Virus record (IMG/VR): IMGVR_UViG_3300020595_000010
Location: 1-64,000 of that record
DNA: 64,000 nt
Source: a virus
Strand: one strand, 5' to 3'
Shown here: positions 35,401 to 41,183 of the stretch, piece after piece
Numbering within the stretch: the first letter of the stretch is position 1
Layout: every line of letters begins with the position of its first letter
Translations under genes and position numbers: made by a program
Notes under the pieces: generated by a model
What the model was told of the DNA's origin: nothing
Seen by the model: only the letters and a program-made list of their open reading frames with translations
Databases searched by the model: none

Positions 35401-35498
35401 GATTTGTTACTGGTGATTATGTAAGATTAGTAGGACATTCCATAGAAACTAATGTTTTATATTTCAACCCAGAACCAACATGGATCTTAATTTCATAA
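26475..35498 (+). CDS. Giant collagen-like fibre protein, 3007 residues
   Basis: An N-terminal domain (1-283) with beta-rich and Ser/Gly segments leads into 2529 residues (284-2812) made of consecutive three-residue units of Gly-X-Y type, mostly GTS, GSS, GES, GKS, GAD and GTA. Proline is absent. A C-terminal globular domain (2813-3007) contains LLGVAYKATGVLVDVILRG and FTVGAPVYVS, a beta-rich domain often found after such repeats in phage fibres. The protein is probably a very long trimeric fibre or whisker. Ser and Thr fill most X and Y positions, so it offers well over a thousand potential O-glycosylation sites. Three glycosyltransferase genes follow one small gene downstream. The frame is continuous over 9 kb. 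Confidence 0.85.
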   Translation: MALDKIKKSNRLLQSKRYTMEQSTDAQEAFTRTLDINAGDVYIRENFVPLNNLPYSGSGQNQDTIESGSALTAVDIVKFHFQHQLTPSSVVNGSKTEVFFFISKSAHDPTIAVTPQIIQDGQQTNFLSPKYSDASLTFKNTEDNVPAGNGTPGYNVTVRVNGTEQDSAFYQFDYKTGVIQFVDNSVSPSTGDTVVLSAYQYVGPTLADGGVGGGNAFPFSGSAQITGSVGGVPGGFAVTGSSTFDVSGTGDDFSIISAPIQDRPELLTYNPSTGLIGYVNATSGTSGFSGSSGTAGQSGTSGTSGSSGSTGTNGTSGESGTSGTSGESATSGTSGTSGTSGTSGENGTNGTSGLSATSGSSGTSGTSGESGTAGTSGESATSGSSGTSGTSGESGTVGTSGESATSGSSGTSGTSGADGTRGTSGSSGTSGTSGTSGTSGADGTRGTSGESATSGSSGTSGTSGESGTAGTSGESATSGSSGTSGTSGADGTRGTSGESATSGSTGTSGTSGSNGVAGESGLSATSGTSGTSGADGTSGTSGLSATSGSSGTSGTSGADGTRGTSGESATSGSSGTSGTSGESGTAGTSGESSTSGSSGTSGTSGADGTSGTSGKSATSGSTGTNGTSGSNGVAGESGLSATSGTSGTSGADGTSGTSGVSGTAGSSGTSGTSGADGTRGTSGESATSGSSGTSGTSGESGTAGTSGESETSGSSGTSGTSGADGTSGTSGLSATSGSTGTNGTSGSNGVAGESGLSATSGTSGTSGVDGTSGTNGKSGTSGSSGTSGTSGADGTNGTSGLSATSGSSGTSGTSGTSGESGTAGTSGESATSGSAGTSGTSGESGTNGTSGESATSGSTGTNGTSGSNGVAGESGLSATSGTSGTSGVDGTSGTSGVSGTGGSSGTSGTSGADGTNGTSGLSSTSGSTGTSGTSGESGTAGTSGESETSGSSGTSGTSGADGTSGTSGLSATSGSTGTSGTSGSNGVAGESGLSATSGTSGTSGADGTSGTSGESGESGSSGTSGTSGADGTSGTSGLSATSGSSGTSGTSGAEGTKGTSGKSGKSGTSGSAGTSGTSGETGTNGTSGLSATSGSTGTNGTSGSNGVAGESGLSATSGTSGTSGVDGTSGTSGVSGTGGSSGTSGTSGADGTAGTSGESSTSGSSGTSGTSGESGTAGTSGESKTSGSSGTSGTSGETGTNGTSGKSATSGSTGTNGTSGSNGVAGESGLSATSGTSGTSGVDGTSGTSGISGTSGSSGTSGTSGADGTNGTSGLSATSGSGGTSGTSGADGTNGTSGKSATSGSSGTSGTSGKTGTNGTSGKSNTSGTSGTSGSSGTNGTRGLSGKSNTSGTSGTSGSTGTSGTSGESGTAGTSGESATSGSTGTSGTSGSNGVAGESGLSATSGTSGTSGVDGTSGTSGVSATSGSSGTSGTSGADGTAGTSGESNLSGTSGTSGTSGTSGSRGTSGTSGENGTSGTSGVSATSGSAGTSGTSGETGTNGTSGLSGKSGTSGSAGTSGTSGKSGKNGTAGTSGKSSTSGSAGTNGTSGKNGTAGTSGKSGTSGSTGTNGTSGSNGVAGESGLSATSGTSGTSGVDGTSGTSGESGGSGSSGTSGTSGTDGTNGTKGSSGNSATSGSSGTSGTSGESGTSGTSGLSSTSGSSGTSGTSGKSGKDGTAGTSGKSNTSGSSGTSGTSGTSGESGTSGTSGLSSTSGSSGTSGTSGKNGTAGTSGKSNTSGTTGTSGTSGSNGVAGESGLSATSGTSGTSGVDGTSGTSGLSGTAGSSGTAGTSGKSGKDGTSGTSGKSGTSGSAGTNGTSGKSSTSGTSGLSSTSGSSGTSGTSGADGTAGTSGESNLSGTSGTSGTSGTSGSRGTSGTSGKNGTAGTSGLSSTSGSAGTAGTSGKSGTAGTSGKSNTSGTSGTSGSSGTNGTRGLSGQSNTSGTSGSSGSTGTAGTSGKSGVAGTSGKSSTSGTTGTSGTSGSNGVAGESGLSATSGTSGTSGVDGTSGTSGVSATSGSAGTSGTSGKSGADGTAGTSGKSATSGSGGTSGTSGKNGTAGTSGKSNTSGSSGTNGTSGKNGTAGTSGKSNTSGTSGTSGSSGTNGTRGLSGQSNTSGTSGSSGSTGTAGTSGKSGADGTAGTSGVSNTSGSTGTSGKSGADGTAGTSGKSNTSGSGGTSGTSGKSGADGTAGTSGKSNTSGSTGTSGTSGKSGTAGTSGKSNTSGTSGTSGSSGTNGTRGLSGQSNTSGTSGSSGSTGTAGTSGKSGKDGTAGTSGVSNTSGSTGTSGKSGADGTAGTSGKSSTSGSAGTSGKSGADGTAGTSGKSNTSGSSGTSGSSGIDGGSGESGESATSGSSGTSGTSGKNGTAGTSGVSNTSGSSGTNGTSGKNGTAGTSGKSNTSGTSGTSGSSGTNGTRGLSGQSNTSGTSGTSGSSGSTGTAGTSGKSGKDGTAGTSGKSATSGSGGTSGTSGKSGEDGTAGTSGKSATSGSGGTSGTSGKNGTAGTSGKSNTSGTSGTSGSSGTNGTRGLSGQSNTSGTSGTSGSSGSTGTAGTSGKSGADGTAGTSGKSNTSGSTGTSGKSGADGTAGTSGVSNTSGSAGTSGKSGADGTAGTSGVSNTSGSAGTSGKSGADGTAGTSGKSNTSGSTGTSGTSGKSGADGTAGTSGKSNTSGSTGTAGTSGKSGADGTAGTSGKSNTSGSAGTSGKSGADGTAGTSGKSATSGSGGTSGTSGKNGTAGTSGTSGSSGTTGSSGVGGAGGVSGGSGTSGTSGKDGTSGSSGTSGTSGTSGTSGKNGTSGTSGINGASGASGTPLEVWVDDNTSLDYAANIKINGANYTQASPFTLNTDFSLGITNPFQIGKNQPDLTNTSAINGTGFIEYLIPGADGFTGEFYTGGGNAGGVTQFELVALNSAGNWDEADADLSSTKNLLGVAYKATGVLVDVILRGMIKSKTFSFTVGAPVYVSRTPGGFTQSLTGFVTGDYVRLVGHSIETNVLYFNPEPTWILIS
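27324..34910 (+). repeat. 843 tandem 9-bp Gly-X-Y units with higher-order repeats
   Basis: The block is 7587 bases, exactly 843 units of 9 bases. Both ends and eleven internal landmarks checked are in one 9-base register. Roughly every eighth unit has Ala, Asn, Ser, Glu or Lys in place of Gly (ATS, NTS, STS). A GSNGVAGESGLSATSG signature occurs at least 11 times (28008 to 32418), at first every 351 or 360 bases. A second signature (GTNGTRGLSG followed by K or Q) recurs at least six times between about 30480 and 34070. Confidence 0.9.
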
Positions 35499-35502
35499 AA
35501 AT

Positions 35503-36231
35503 ATGCCTCAAGTAAATTTAGCCCCATATACTACAAACAGCTCTAACTATGCTTTAGGTAATATTAGAAGAACGGGTGTAGGTTCCTGGACTTCTATTAG
35601 AACAGGCACACCAGTTTCAGGAAATGTGTCTCAAACAGGTAATTCTACTAAAAGTATTGGTGTTGCTTGGACTGGAGGTAGTAGAGGATCATATAGCTTA
35701 TATAGAAATTATATATGGTATGATGTAACAGCCTACCAAAGCGTTTTAATAACTTCAGCAGAATTAACTTGTCCTACAACGGCAGGGGTAACTGCTTTAG
35801 CACTTCCAGTAATAGCAGTAGATAGTAGTACTGCTTTTAGTAATAATTCAAACACAACATTAAGTTTAAGTCAATTTCTTTCTACTTCTTTTGTAGCTTA
35901 TAGTAATTCTACAAATTGGGCACAAACCACAGGTTTCCAACAAATAACCCTAAATAGTTCAGCAATAGTAGCAATACAAAATGGAAATAATTTTGGAGTT
36001 GGTATTATAGACCATAATTATGATTTTCAAAATGTTCAACCCTCAGGTATTGGATTTGATGGTTTTTATTTAGGTGATATGTCAAATGCAACACAAAGAT
36101 CAAGATGGACATTAACTTTAAATTACATAGCAGGATGGTCAGCCGGAGACATGAATGGAGTGGCAAGTAGTGACATGGGGGAAGTTAATGGTGTAGCTAT
36201 AGCAGACATAAGTGAAATTAATGGTATTTAA
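35503..36231 (+). CDS. Fibre-associated beta-rich protein
   Basis: The product has 242 residues and starts 5 bases after the giant fibre stop. It is predicted to be a beta-sandwich of about 200 residues (WTSIRTGTP, SLYRNYIWYDVTAYQ, ITSAELTCP, WTLTLNYIAGW). The end consists of short NGV-type repeats (DMNGVASSDMGEVNGVAIAD, then ISEINGI). Such repeats end many marine phage adhesins. It may be the receptor-binding tip or an assembly partner of the giant fibre (inference from adjacency). Confidence 0.55.
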   Translation: MPQVNLAPYTTNSSNYALGNIRRTGVGSWTSIRTGTPVSGNVSQTGNSTKSIGVAWTGGSRGSYSLYRNYIWYDVTAYQSVLITSAELTCPTTAGVTALALPVIAVDSSTAFSNNSNTTLSLSQFLSTSFVAYSNSTNWAQTTGFQQITLNSSAIVAIQNGNNFGVGIIDHNYDFQNVQPSGIGFDGFYLGDMSNATQRSRWTLTLNYIAGWSAGDMNGVASSDMGEVNGVAIADISEINGI

Positions 36232-36254
36232 CAATAGTTTGGATATGTAATTAA

Positions 36255-36263
36255 TATTTATTA
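36255..36263 (+). promoter_or_regulatory. Variant late motif TATTTATTA
   Basis: TATTTATTA, one base off the common motif, lies 31 bases before the glycosyltransferase operon ATG at 36294. The same variant precedes the sheath gene. Confidence 0.35.
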
Positions 36264-36293
36264 TATTGTCAAGTAGTTTTAAAAAATAGTTAT

Positions 36294-39005
36294 ATGAAGA
36301 AAATCTTATTTATAGCGCCTCATCTTTCAACAGGAGGACTCCCACAATATTTAACTAAAAAAATTGAACTTATTAAAGATGAGTTTGAAGTATATGTAGT
36401 AGAATGGGTAGATTGTACTGGGGGGAAATTAGTTGTAACCAAAAATAAAATATTAGAATTAGTAGATAATAATAAATTTTTTACACTTGAAGAAGATAAA
36501 AGTGAATTATTTAATATTATAGATAGGATTACACCAGACATTATTCATTTAGAAGAAATTCCTGAGTATTTTATGGATGATGATATAGCTCGAAAGTTAT
36601 ATGATGTAAATAGAAGTTATTTTTTAGTAGAAACATCACATGATTCTTCTATGGATACAGACACTAAAATATTCTCACCAGATAAGTTTATGTTTGTGTC
36701 AAACTGGCAAATAGAACAGTATAAAAACATAGATATACCTAAAATACTGGTAGAATACCCAATTGAATATATCCCCAGACCTAATAGAGAAAATGCGTTA
36801 AAACGCTTAAATCTCGACCCATCAAAAAAACATATATTACATATAGGTTTATTTACTTCTAGAAAAAACCAAAAAGAATTTTTTGAATATGCTGAAGCAT
36901 TACCTGAATATGAATTTCATAGTGTAGGAAACCAGGCAGATAATTTTAAATGGTATTGGGAACCTTTAATGGAAAATAAACCAACTAATTTAACTTGGTG
37001 GGGTGAACGAACTGATGTAAATAATTTCTATCAATCAATGGATTTATTTTTATTTACATCTAGAGGAAGTAAAAATGATAAAGAAACAATGCCTCTAGTA
37101 ATACGTGAAGCTTTATCTTATCAAATACCACAACTATTATATAATTTAGAAGTTTATCAAAATTATTTTGAAGACTATAATACAATTAATTATTTAGATT
37201 TTGCAGATTTTAATAAGAACGTTAAATTAATTAAAAATCAACTAAATACCCCTTCTATAATACCCCCAGATGTTGAAGAAAAAGAAGCATATGTGATTTG
37301 TACTTACCCAAATACACAAGCAGTAGTAGATACCACAATAGAATGTATTAAATCATTAAGAAAAAACAGTAATAGAAAAATAATTATATCCGCACATTGT
37401 CCTGTTCCAAAGGAATTACAGGGTATGGTTGATTATGTTTTTTATGAAAAAAATAATTTATTAACAAAACATACATTCTACTCAGGTTATTGGATGTATC
37501 ATGATCAATATGATACCCATGTAAATTTAAAAGGTGAAGATAATGATAGATATCACGGCCCAGCATGTTATACATCCTTCTATAACCCAGCAACATTTGC
37601 TAAAGAATTAGGGATTGAAAAATTATACTATATTAACTTTGATTATATTCTTAAAGATAGTAGTTATATAGATTATATATCTAAAAAATTAAATACTCAT
37701 GATACTTTCTTTGGTGAATATGAAGCACAAGAAGGTAAATGTTATTATACATATTTCTTTGCAGTCAAACCAGATGCAATTTTAAGACATTGTGATTTTA
37801 TAGAAACTGAAAATCAATATAATAGTCTTATGGATAAGTATGAGGCTGAATCTAATGGTATTGAAAATTTATATTATCATATATTTAAAAATAATATAAA
37901 TAACTATATTGAACCAAAAGAAAAATTTGAATCTGATGCTGAAAAGTATTTTGAATTTGAGGATTATTCAATGATTGAATATTATACTATACTTCCTACA
38001 GATGTAGATAATCATTTTTGTCCTTGGATAACTATTTCTAATGCTAAAGAAAGTAAGAATATCTACTATACAGTAGAAAAAAATGGTGAAGTTATCATTG
38101 ATAGATTGCTAGAAGTTAGGGGAAAATTTTCATTTTGGGATTTAGTAAAATATGATTTAGATGATAACATCATAGTTACATTTGATGTAAAAGATACTAA
38201 TACTGGAGAAAGTGTAAAATATCATAAATTTAATTTAAATAAAGATTATTTTTTAAATACAATGCCTAATAATGGTATGTTTAATTGGAAAGGAGATAGA
38301 AGTAGATACAACCCAAAAATTAAACTAATGCATTTAGTTACAGAACCAGATGTAAATGAAAAAGAAATAAGATCAGTAAAAAATATTAAAGAATTTTGTG
38401 AATCAACAGGTATAGAATACGAACAAAGAATAAATAAAATATGGACTGACTTACCCCCAATTGATACTTGTAATAGACCTGAAGATGTTCAAGACAAACC
38501 AGGATATTATAAACTAGCACCAGGACATTATGGGTGTTATAAAGCACACACAAATGCTATTATGTCTGAAAATAATAAAGATTATGATTATATTTTAATC
38601 TTTGAAGGGGATGTTATTGTTGATTCCCCATTTGATGAATTAAAACAAGCTTTAAATCGTTTTAGTAATCTATCTAAATCTAATAATCAGGACATTATAG
38701 GATTTGGCAACCCTTACCAAAATCGTAATTTAAATGGGCCTAAAATTGAAGACATATACACTAATATATCTCCATTTATACCTGCACAATCTTATTTAAT
38801 AAATAAAAATAAATTACAACTTATTCAAGATAAAATTAAAAATACAAAATGGGATGCTTTTGATATGTGGGTATGTAATGTAGCTAAATTAAAAGTAGGA
38901 ACAGCAGAAAAAATTTATACTAAACATCTACCAGGATTTAGTATAATTGAGCAAGAAATAAAAACAACAGACGAAAATAGTCCTTTAATATACGCTGGAG
39001 AATGA
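36294..39005 (+). CDS. Multidomain glycosyltransferase (GT4-like + GT-A-like + GT25-like)
   Basis: The product has 903 residues. Domain 1 (1-320) is a GT-B fold of GT4 type: LFIAPHLSTGGLPQYL start, HIGLFTSRKNQ, and E264-x7-E272. Domain 2 (about 330-560) starts AYVICTYPNTQAVVDTTIECI and resembles a GT-A nucleotide-sugar domain. Domain 3 (about 680-903) has GHYGCYKAHTNAI and YILIFEGDV, the GxxGCxxSH and EDD-type motifs of GT25, a family that includes LPS galactosyltransferases and collagen galactosyltransferases. The TGA overlaps the next ATG by 4 bases. Proposed target: the giant fibre. Confidence 0.72.
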   Translation: MKKILFIAPHLSTGGLPQYLTKKIELIKDEFEVYVVEWVDCTGGKLVVTKNKILELVDNNKFFTLEEDKSELFNIIDRITPDIIHLEEIPEYFMDDDIARKLYDVNRSYFLVETSHDSSMDTDTKIFSPDKFMFVSNWQIEQYKNIDIPKILVEYPIEYIPRPNRENALKRLNLDPSKKHILHIGLFTSRKNQKEFFEYAEALPEYEFHSVGNQADNFKWYWEPLMENKPTNLTWWGERTDVNNFYQSMDLFLFTSRGSKNDKETMPLVIREALSYQIPQLLYNLEVYQNYFEDYNTINYLDFADFNKNVKLIKNQLNTPSIIPPDVEEKEAYVICTYPNTQAVVDTTIECIKSLRKNSNRKIIISAHCPVPKELQGMVDYVFYEKNNLLTKHTFYSGYWMYHDQYDTHVNLKGEDNDRYHGPACYTSFYNPATFAKELGIEKLYYINFDYILKDSSYIDYISKKLNTHDTFFGEYEAQEGKCYYTYFFAVKPDAILRHCDFIETENQYNSLMDKYEAESNGIENLYYHIFKNNINNYIEPKEKFESDAEKYFEFEDYSMIEYYTILPTDVDNHFCPWITISNAKESKNIYYTVEKNGEVIIDRLLEVRGKFSFWDLVKYDLDDNIIVTFDVKDTNTGESVKYHKFNLNKDYFLNTMPNNGMFNWKGDRSRYNPKIKLMHLVTEPDVNEKEIRSVKNIKEFCESTGIEYEQRINKIWTDLPPIDTCNRPEDVQDKPGYYKLAPGHYGCYKAHTNAIMSENNKDYDYILIFEGDVIVDSPFDELKQALNRFSNLSKSNNQDIIGFGNPYQNRNLNGPKIEDIYTNISPFIPAQSYLINKNKLQLIQDKIKNTKWDAFDMWVCNVAKLKVGTAEKIYTKHLPGFSIIEQEIKTTDENSPLIYAGE

Positions 39006-39958
39006 AAATATGCCATGTAGACCCAGCTTGTGGGTTAGATATCCCACCAAAAAATTGGGGAGCAATTGAAAAAATTATTTGGGAATTTATAAATAATCAA
39101 AAATTACTAGGCCATGAATCTACCTACAAATTATCTTCTCATATTAATCTTGGAGAATTTGATATTGTACATTGTCATGTAGCTAATTTAGCAATTGGTT
39201 TACAAGAAAGAAATATACCCTATATATTCCAACTTCATGACCACCATGCATTTCATTATGGTAAAGACTCACATATATTTAAAGAAAATTTAAAAGCTAT
39301 AGAAGGATCACTTTTAACCTTACTACCAGGTAAATTTTTAGTTGATTATTTTAACCACCCCAAAGCACAATATTTTTCTCATGGGGTTAATGTTAATGAA
39401 TTTTATCCTTCACCTAACCCAAATCCTATAAAAATAACAAACCCCAAACTGTTGATGGTTGCAGCTAATGGTTTAGCTGGTGATAAGGGTTATGATAGAA
39501 AAGGATTTAAATATGGATTAGCTTTAGCAGCAAAACATAATTTAGATATAACCATAGCAGGTCCAAACTTTAATAAAGAATTTTTTAATCAACATTTAGA
39601 AATGTTTAATTATCCAAAATTAAACTTAGTCTTTGATACACCCAACAATAAATTATTAGAATTATATCACAAACATGATATTTTTATTCACCCTACAATG
39701 CTAGAAGCAGGCCACCCAAATTTAACTATGATTGAAGCCGCAGCTGCTGGTTTACCTATAATAGCAAATTGGGAATATGAAACAGATTTTCATGGTGCTT
39801 GGAGATCACCACGTGATATATTTCACATGGAAGTAGGGTTAAAAGATATAATAAATAACTATGACTATTATAAAGTTAGAGCAGTAGCTACTGGAAAAGA
39901 ATTAAGCTGGAAAAACAGAACAAAAGATTTATTAGAAATTTATAAAAATTTTATATAA
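39002..39958 (+). CDS. Glycosyltransferase, GT4-like
   Basis: The product has 318 residues with the GT-B fold. The N-terminal MKICHVDPACGLDIPPKNWGAIEK carries the donor/acceptor loop, YFSHGVNVNEFYP the central linker motif, and EAGHPNLTMIEAAAAGLP the acidic nucleotide-sugar-binding motif of retaining GT4 enzymes. Its start overlaps the preceding stop (ATGA) and the next gene begins 1 base after its stop, so the three transferases are translated as one unit. Donor sugar unknown. Confidence 0.8.
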   Translation: MKICHVDPACGLDIPPKNWGAIEKIIWEFINNQKLLGHESTYKLSSHINLGEFDIVHCHVANLAIGLQERNIPYIFQLHDHHAFHYGKDSHIFKENLKAIEGSLLTLLPGKFLVDYFNHPKAQYFSHGVNVNEFYPSPNPNPIKITNPKLLMVAANGLAGDKGYDRKGFKYGLALAAKHNLDITIAGPNFNKEFFNQHLEMFNYPKLNLVFDTPNNKLLELYHKHDIFIHPTMLEAGHPNLTMIEAAAAGLPIIANWEYETDFHGAWRSPRDIFHMEVGLKDIINNYDYYKVRAVATGKELSWKNRTKDLLEIYKNFI

Positions 39959-39959
39959 T

Positions 39960-41162
39960 ATGAAAGAAATTTTAATCCAAGAATATAATAATTTATCTAA
40001 ATTACTTATTAAACCAAAACCTCAATCTAACTTTTACCACATTAACTTTATTAATGGGGCTAAATTAGAAATTACAGGTAAAATAGATAAAAAATATAAC
40101 ATCCAATTTTACGACCAAAATACATTAGAATTACTTTTTGAAAGTGAAATTACAAATAATATGTGGACTAAATTTAACAAAACATATTATATAAATTATA
40201 ATATTAAAGTAATAGATTTAGAAAATAATACAGTTGTTTTTGAACATAAATTTAATGCAAAAAACAAAAGAGTTTATATTCATTTTGCCTCAAAAGCCTT
40301 AGGGGATACTATAGCATGGTTTCCATTTGCTGAAGAGTTTAGAAAAAAGCACCAATGTGAATTAATTGTTTCTACTTTCCATAACAGTATGTTTAAGGAA
40401 AACTATCCAAACATTAAATTTATAACTCCTGGAGAAGAACAATTTGACTTATATGCTATGTATGAAGTTGGGTGGCATTATAATGAAGATGAAAAAATAG
40501 ATTATAATAAAAATATATCAGATTTTAGAAAACATGGTTTACAAAAATGTAGTGGTGAAATTTTAGGAGTTAACCAATCAGAAATTAAACCAAAACTAAC
40601 ATTCAAAAATACAGGATCTACAATAGAAGGAAAATATGTCGTTATAGCACCCCATGGGTCGGCACATGCTAAGTATTGGAATTATAAAGGAGGGTGGCAA
40701 ACAATAATAGATTATTTAAATAATAAAGGTTATAAAGTAGTAATGATAACACAAGAATTATTAGGAGACAAATGGCATGATTCTAAATTAGGAGGAACTT
40801 TAACGGGGGTTATTGATAAAACTGGAGATTACCCTTTAAGTGAAAGAGCTAATGATATGTTAAATGCTAAAGCTTTTATTGGTATTGGAAGTGGGTTAAG
40901 TTGGTTAGCTTGGGCTTTAAAAACCCCTGTAGTAATGATATCAGGATTTAGTGAAGCTTATAGTGAATTTGAAGATTGTGAAAGAATATCATCACCTAAA
41001 AATAAATGTTCTGGATGTTTTAATAGAGTAAGATTAGATGCAGGAGATTGGGAATGGTGTCCTGATCATAAGGATACAGATAGAATGTTTGAATGTACTA
41101 AATCAATAACACCAGATACAGTAATTGCTGCTATAAACCATCAATTAGAAAAATCTCTTTGA
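39960..41162 (+). CDS. Autotransporter-heptosyltransferase-like O-glycosyltransferase
   Basis: The product has 400 residues. ALGDTIAWFPF (113-123) and PHGSAHAKYWNYKGGW (231-246) match the bacterial autotransporter heptosyltransferases (BAHT; TibC, Aah), which are GT9-related. Four Cys at 350, 353, 367 and 379, in CSGC, WCPDH and FECTK, reproduce the C-x2-C, WCP, FEC iron-finger of that family. Known members attach heptose to Ser in repetitive autotransporter adhesins. A beta-rich N-terminal region (1-105) precedes the catalytic part. Here the obvious repetitive Ser/Thr substrate is the giant fibre. Confidence 0.8.
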   Translation: MKEILIQEYNNLSKLLIKPKPQSNFYHINFINGAKLEITGKIDKKYNIQFYDQNTLELLFESEITNNMWTKFNKTYYINYNIKVIDLENNTVVFEHKFNAKNKRVYIHFASKALGDTIAWFPFAEEFRKKHQCELIVSTFHNSMFKENYPNIKFITPGEEQFDLYAMYEVGWHYNEDEKIDYNKNISDFRKHGLQKCSGEILGVNQSEIKPKLTFKNTGSTIEGKYVVIAPHGSAHAKYWNYKGGWQTIIDYLNNKGYKVVMITQELLGDKWHDSKLGGTLTGVIDKTGDYPLSERANDMLNAKAFIGIGSGLSWLAWALKTPVVMISGFSEAYSEFEDCERISSPKNKCSGCFNRVRLDAGDWEWCPDHKDTDRMFECTKSITPDTVIAAINHQLEKSL

Positions 41163-41171
41163 TATTTATAA
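41163..41171 (+). promoter_or_regulatory. Late-promoter-like motif TATTTATAA
   Basis: TATTTATAA starts 1 base after the O-glycosyltransferase stop and lies 13 bases before the ATG at 41184. Confidence 0.5.
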
Positions 41172-41183
41172 CAAAATTATAGA

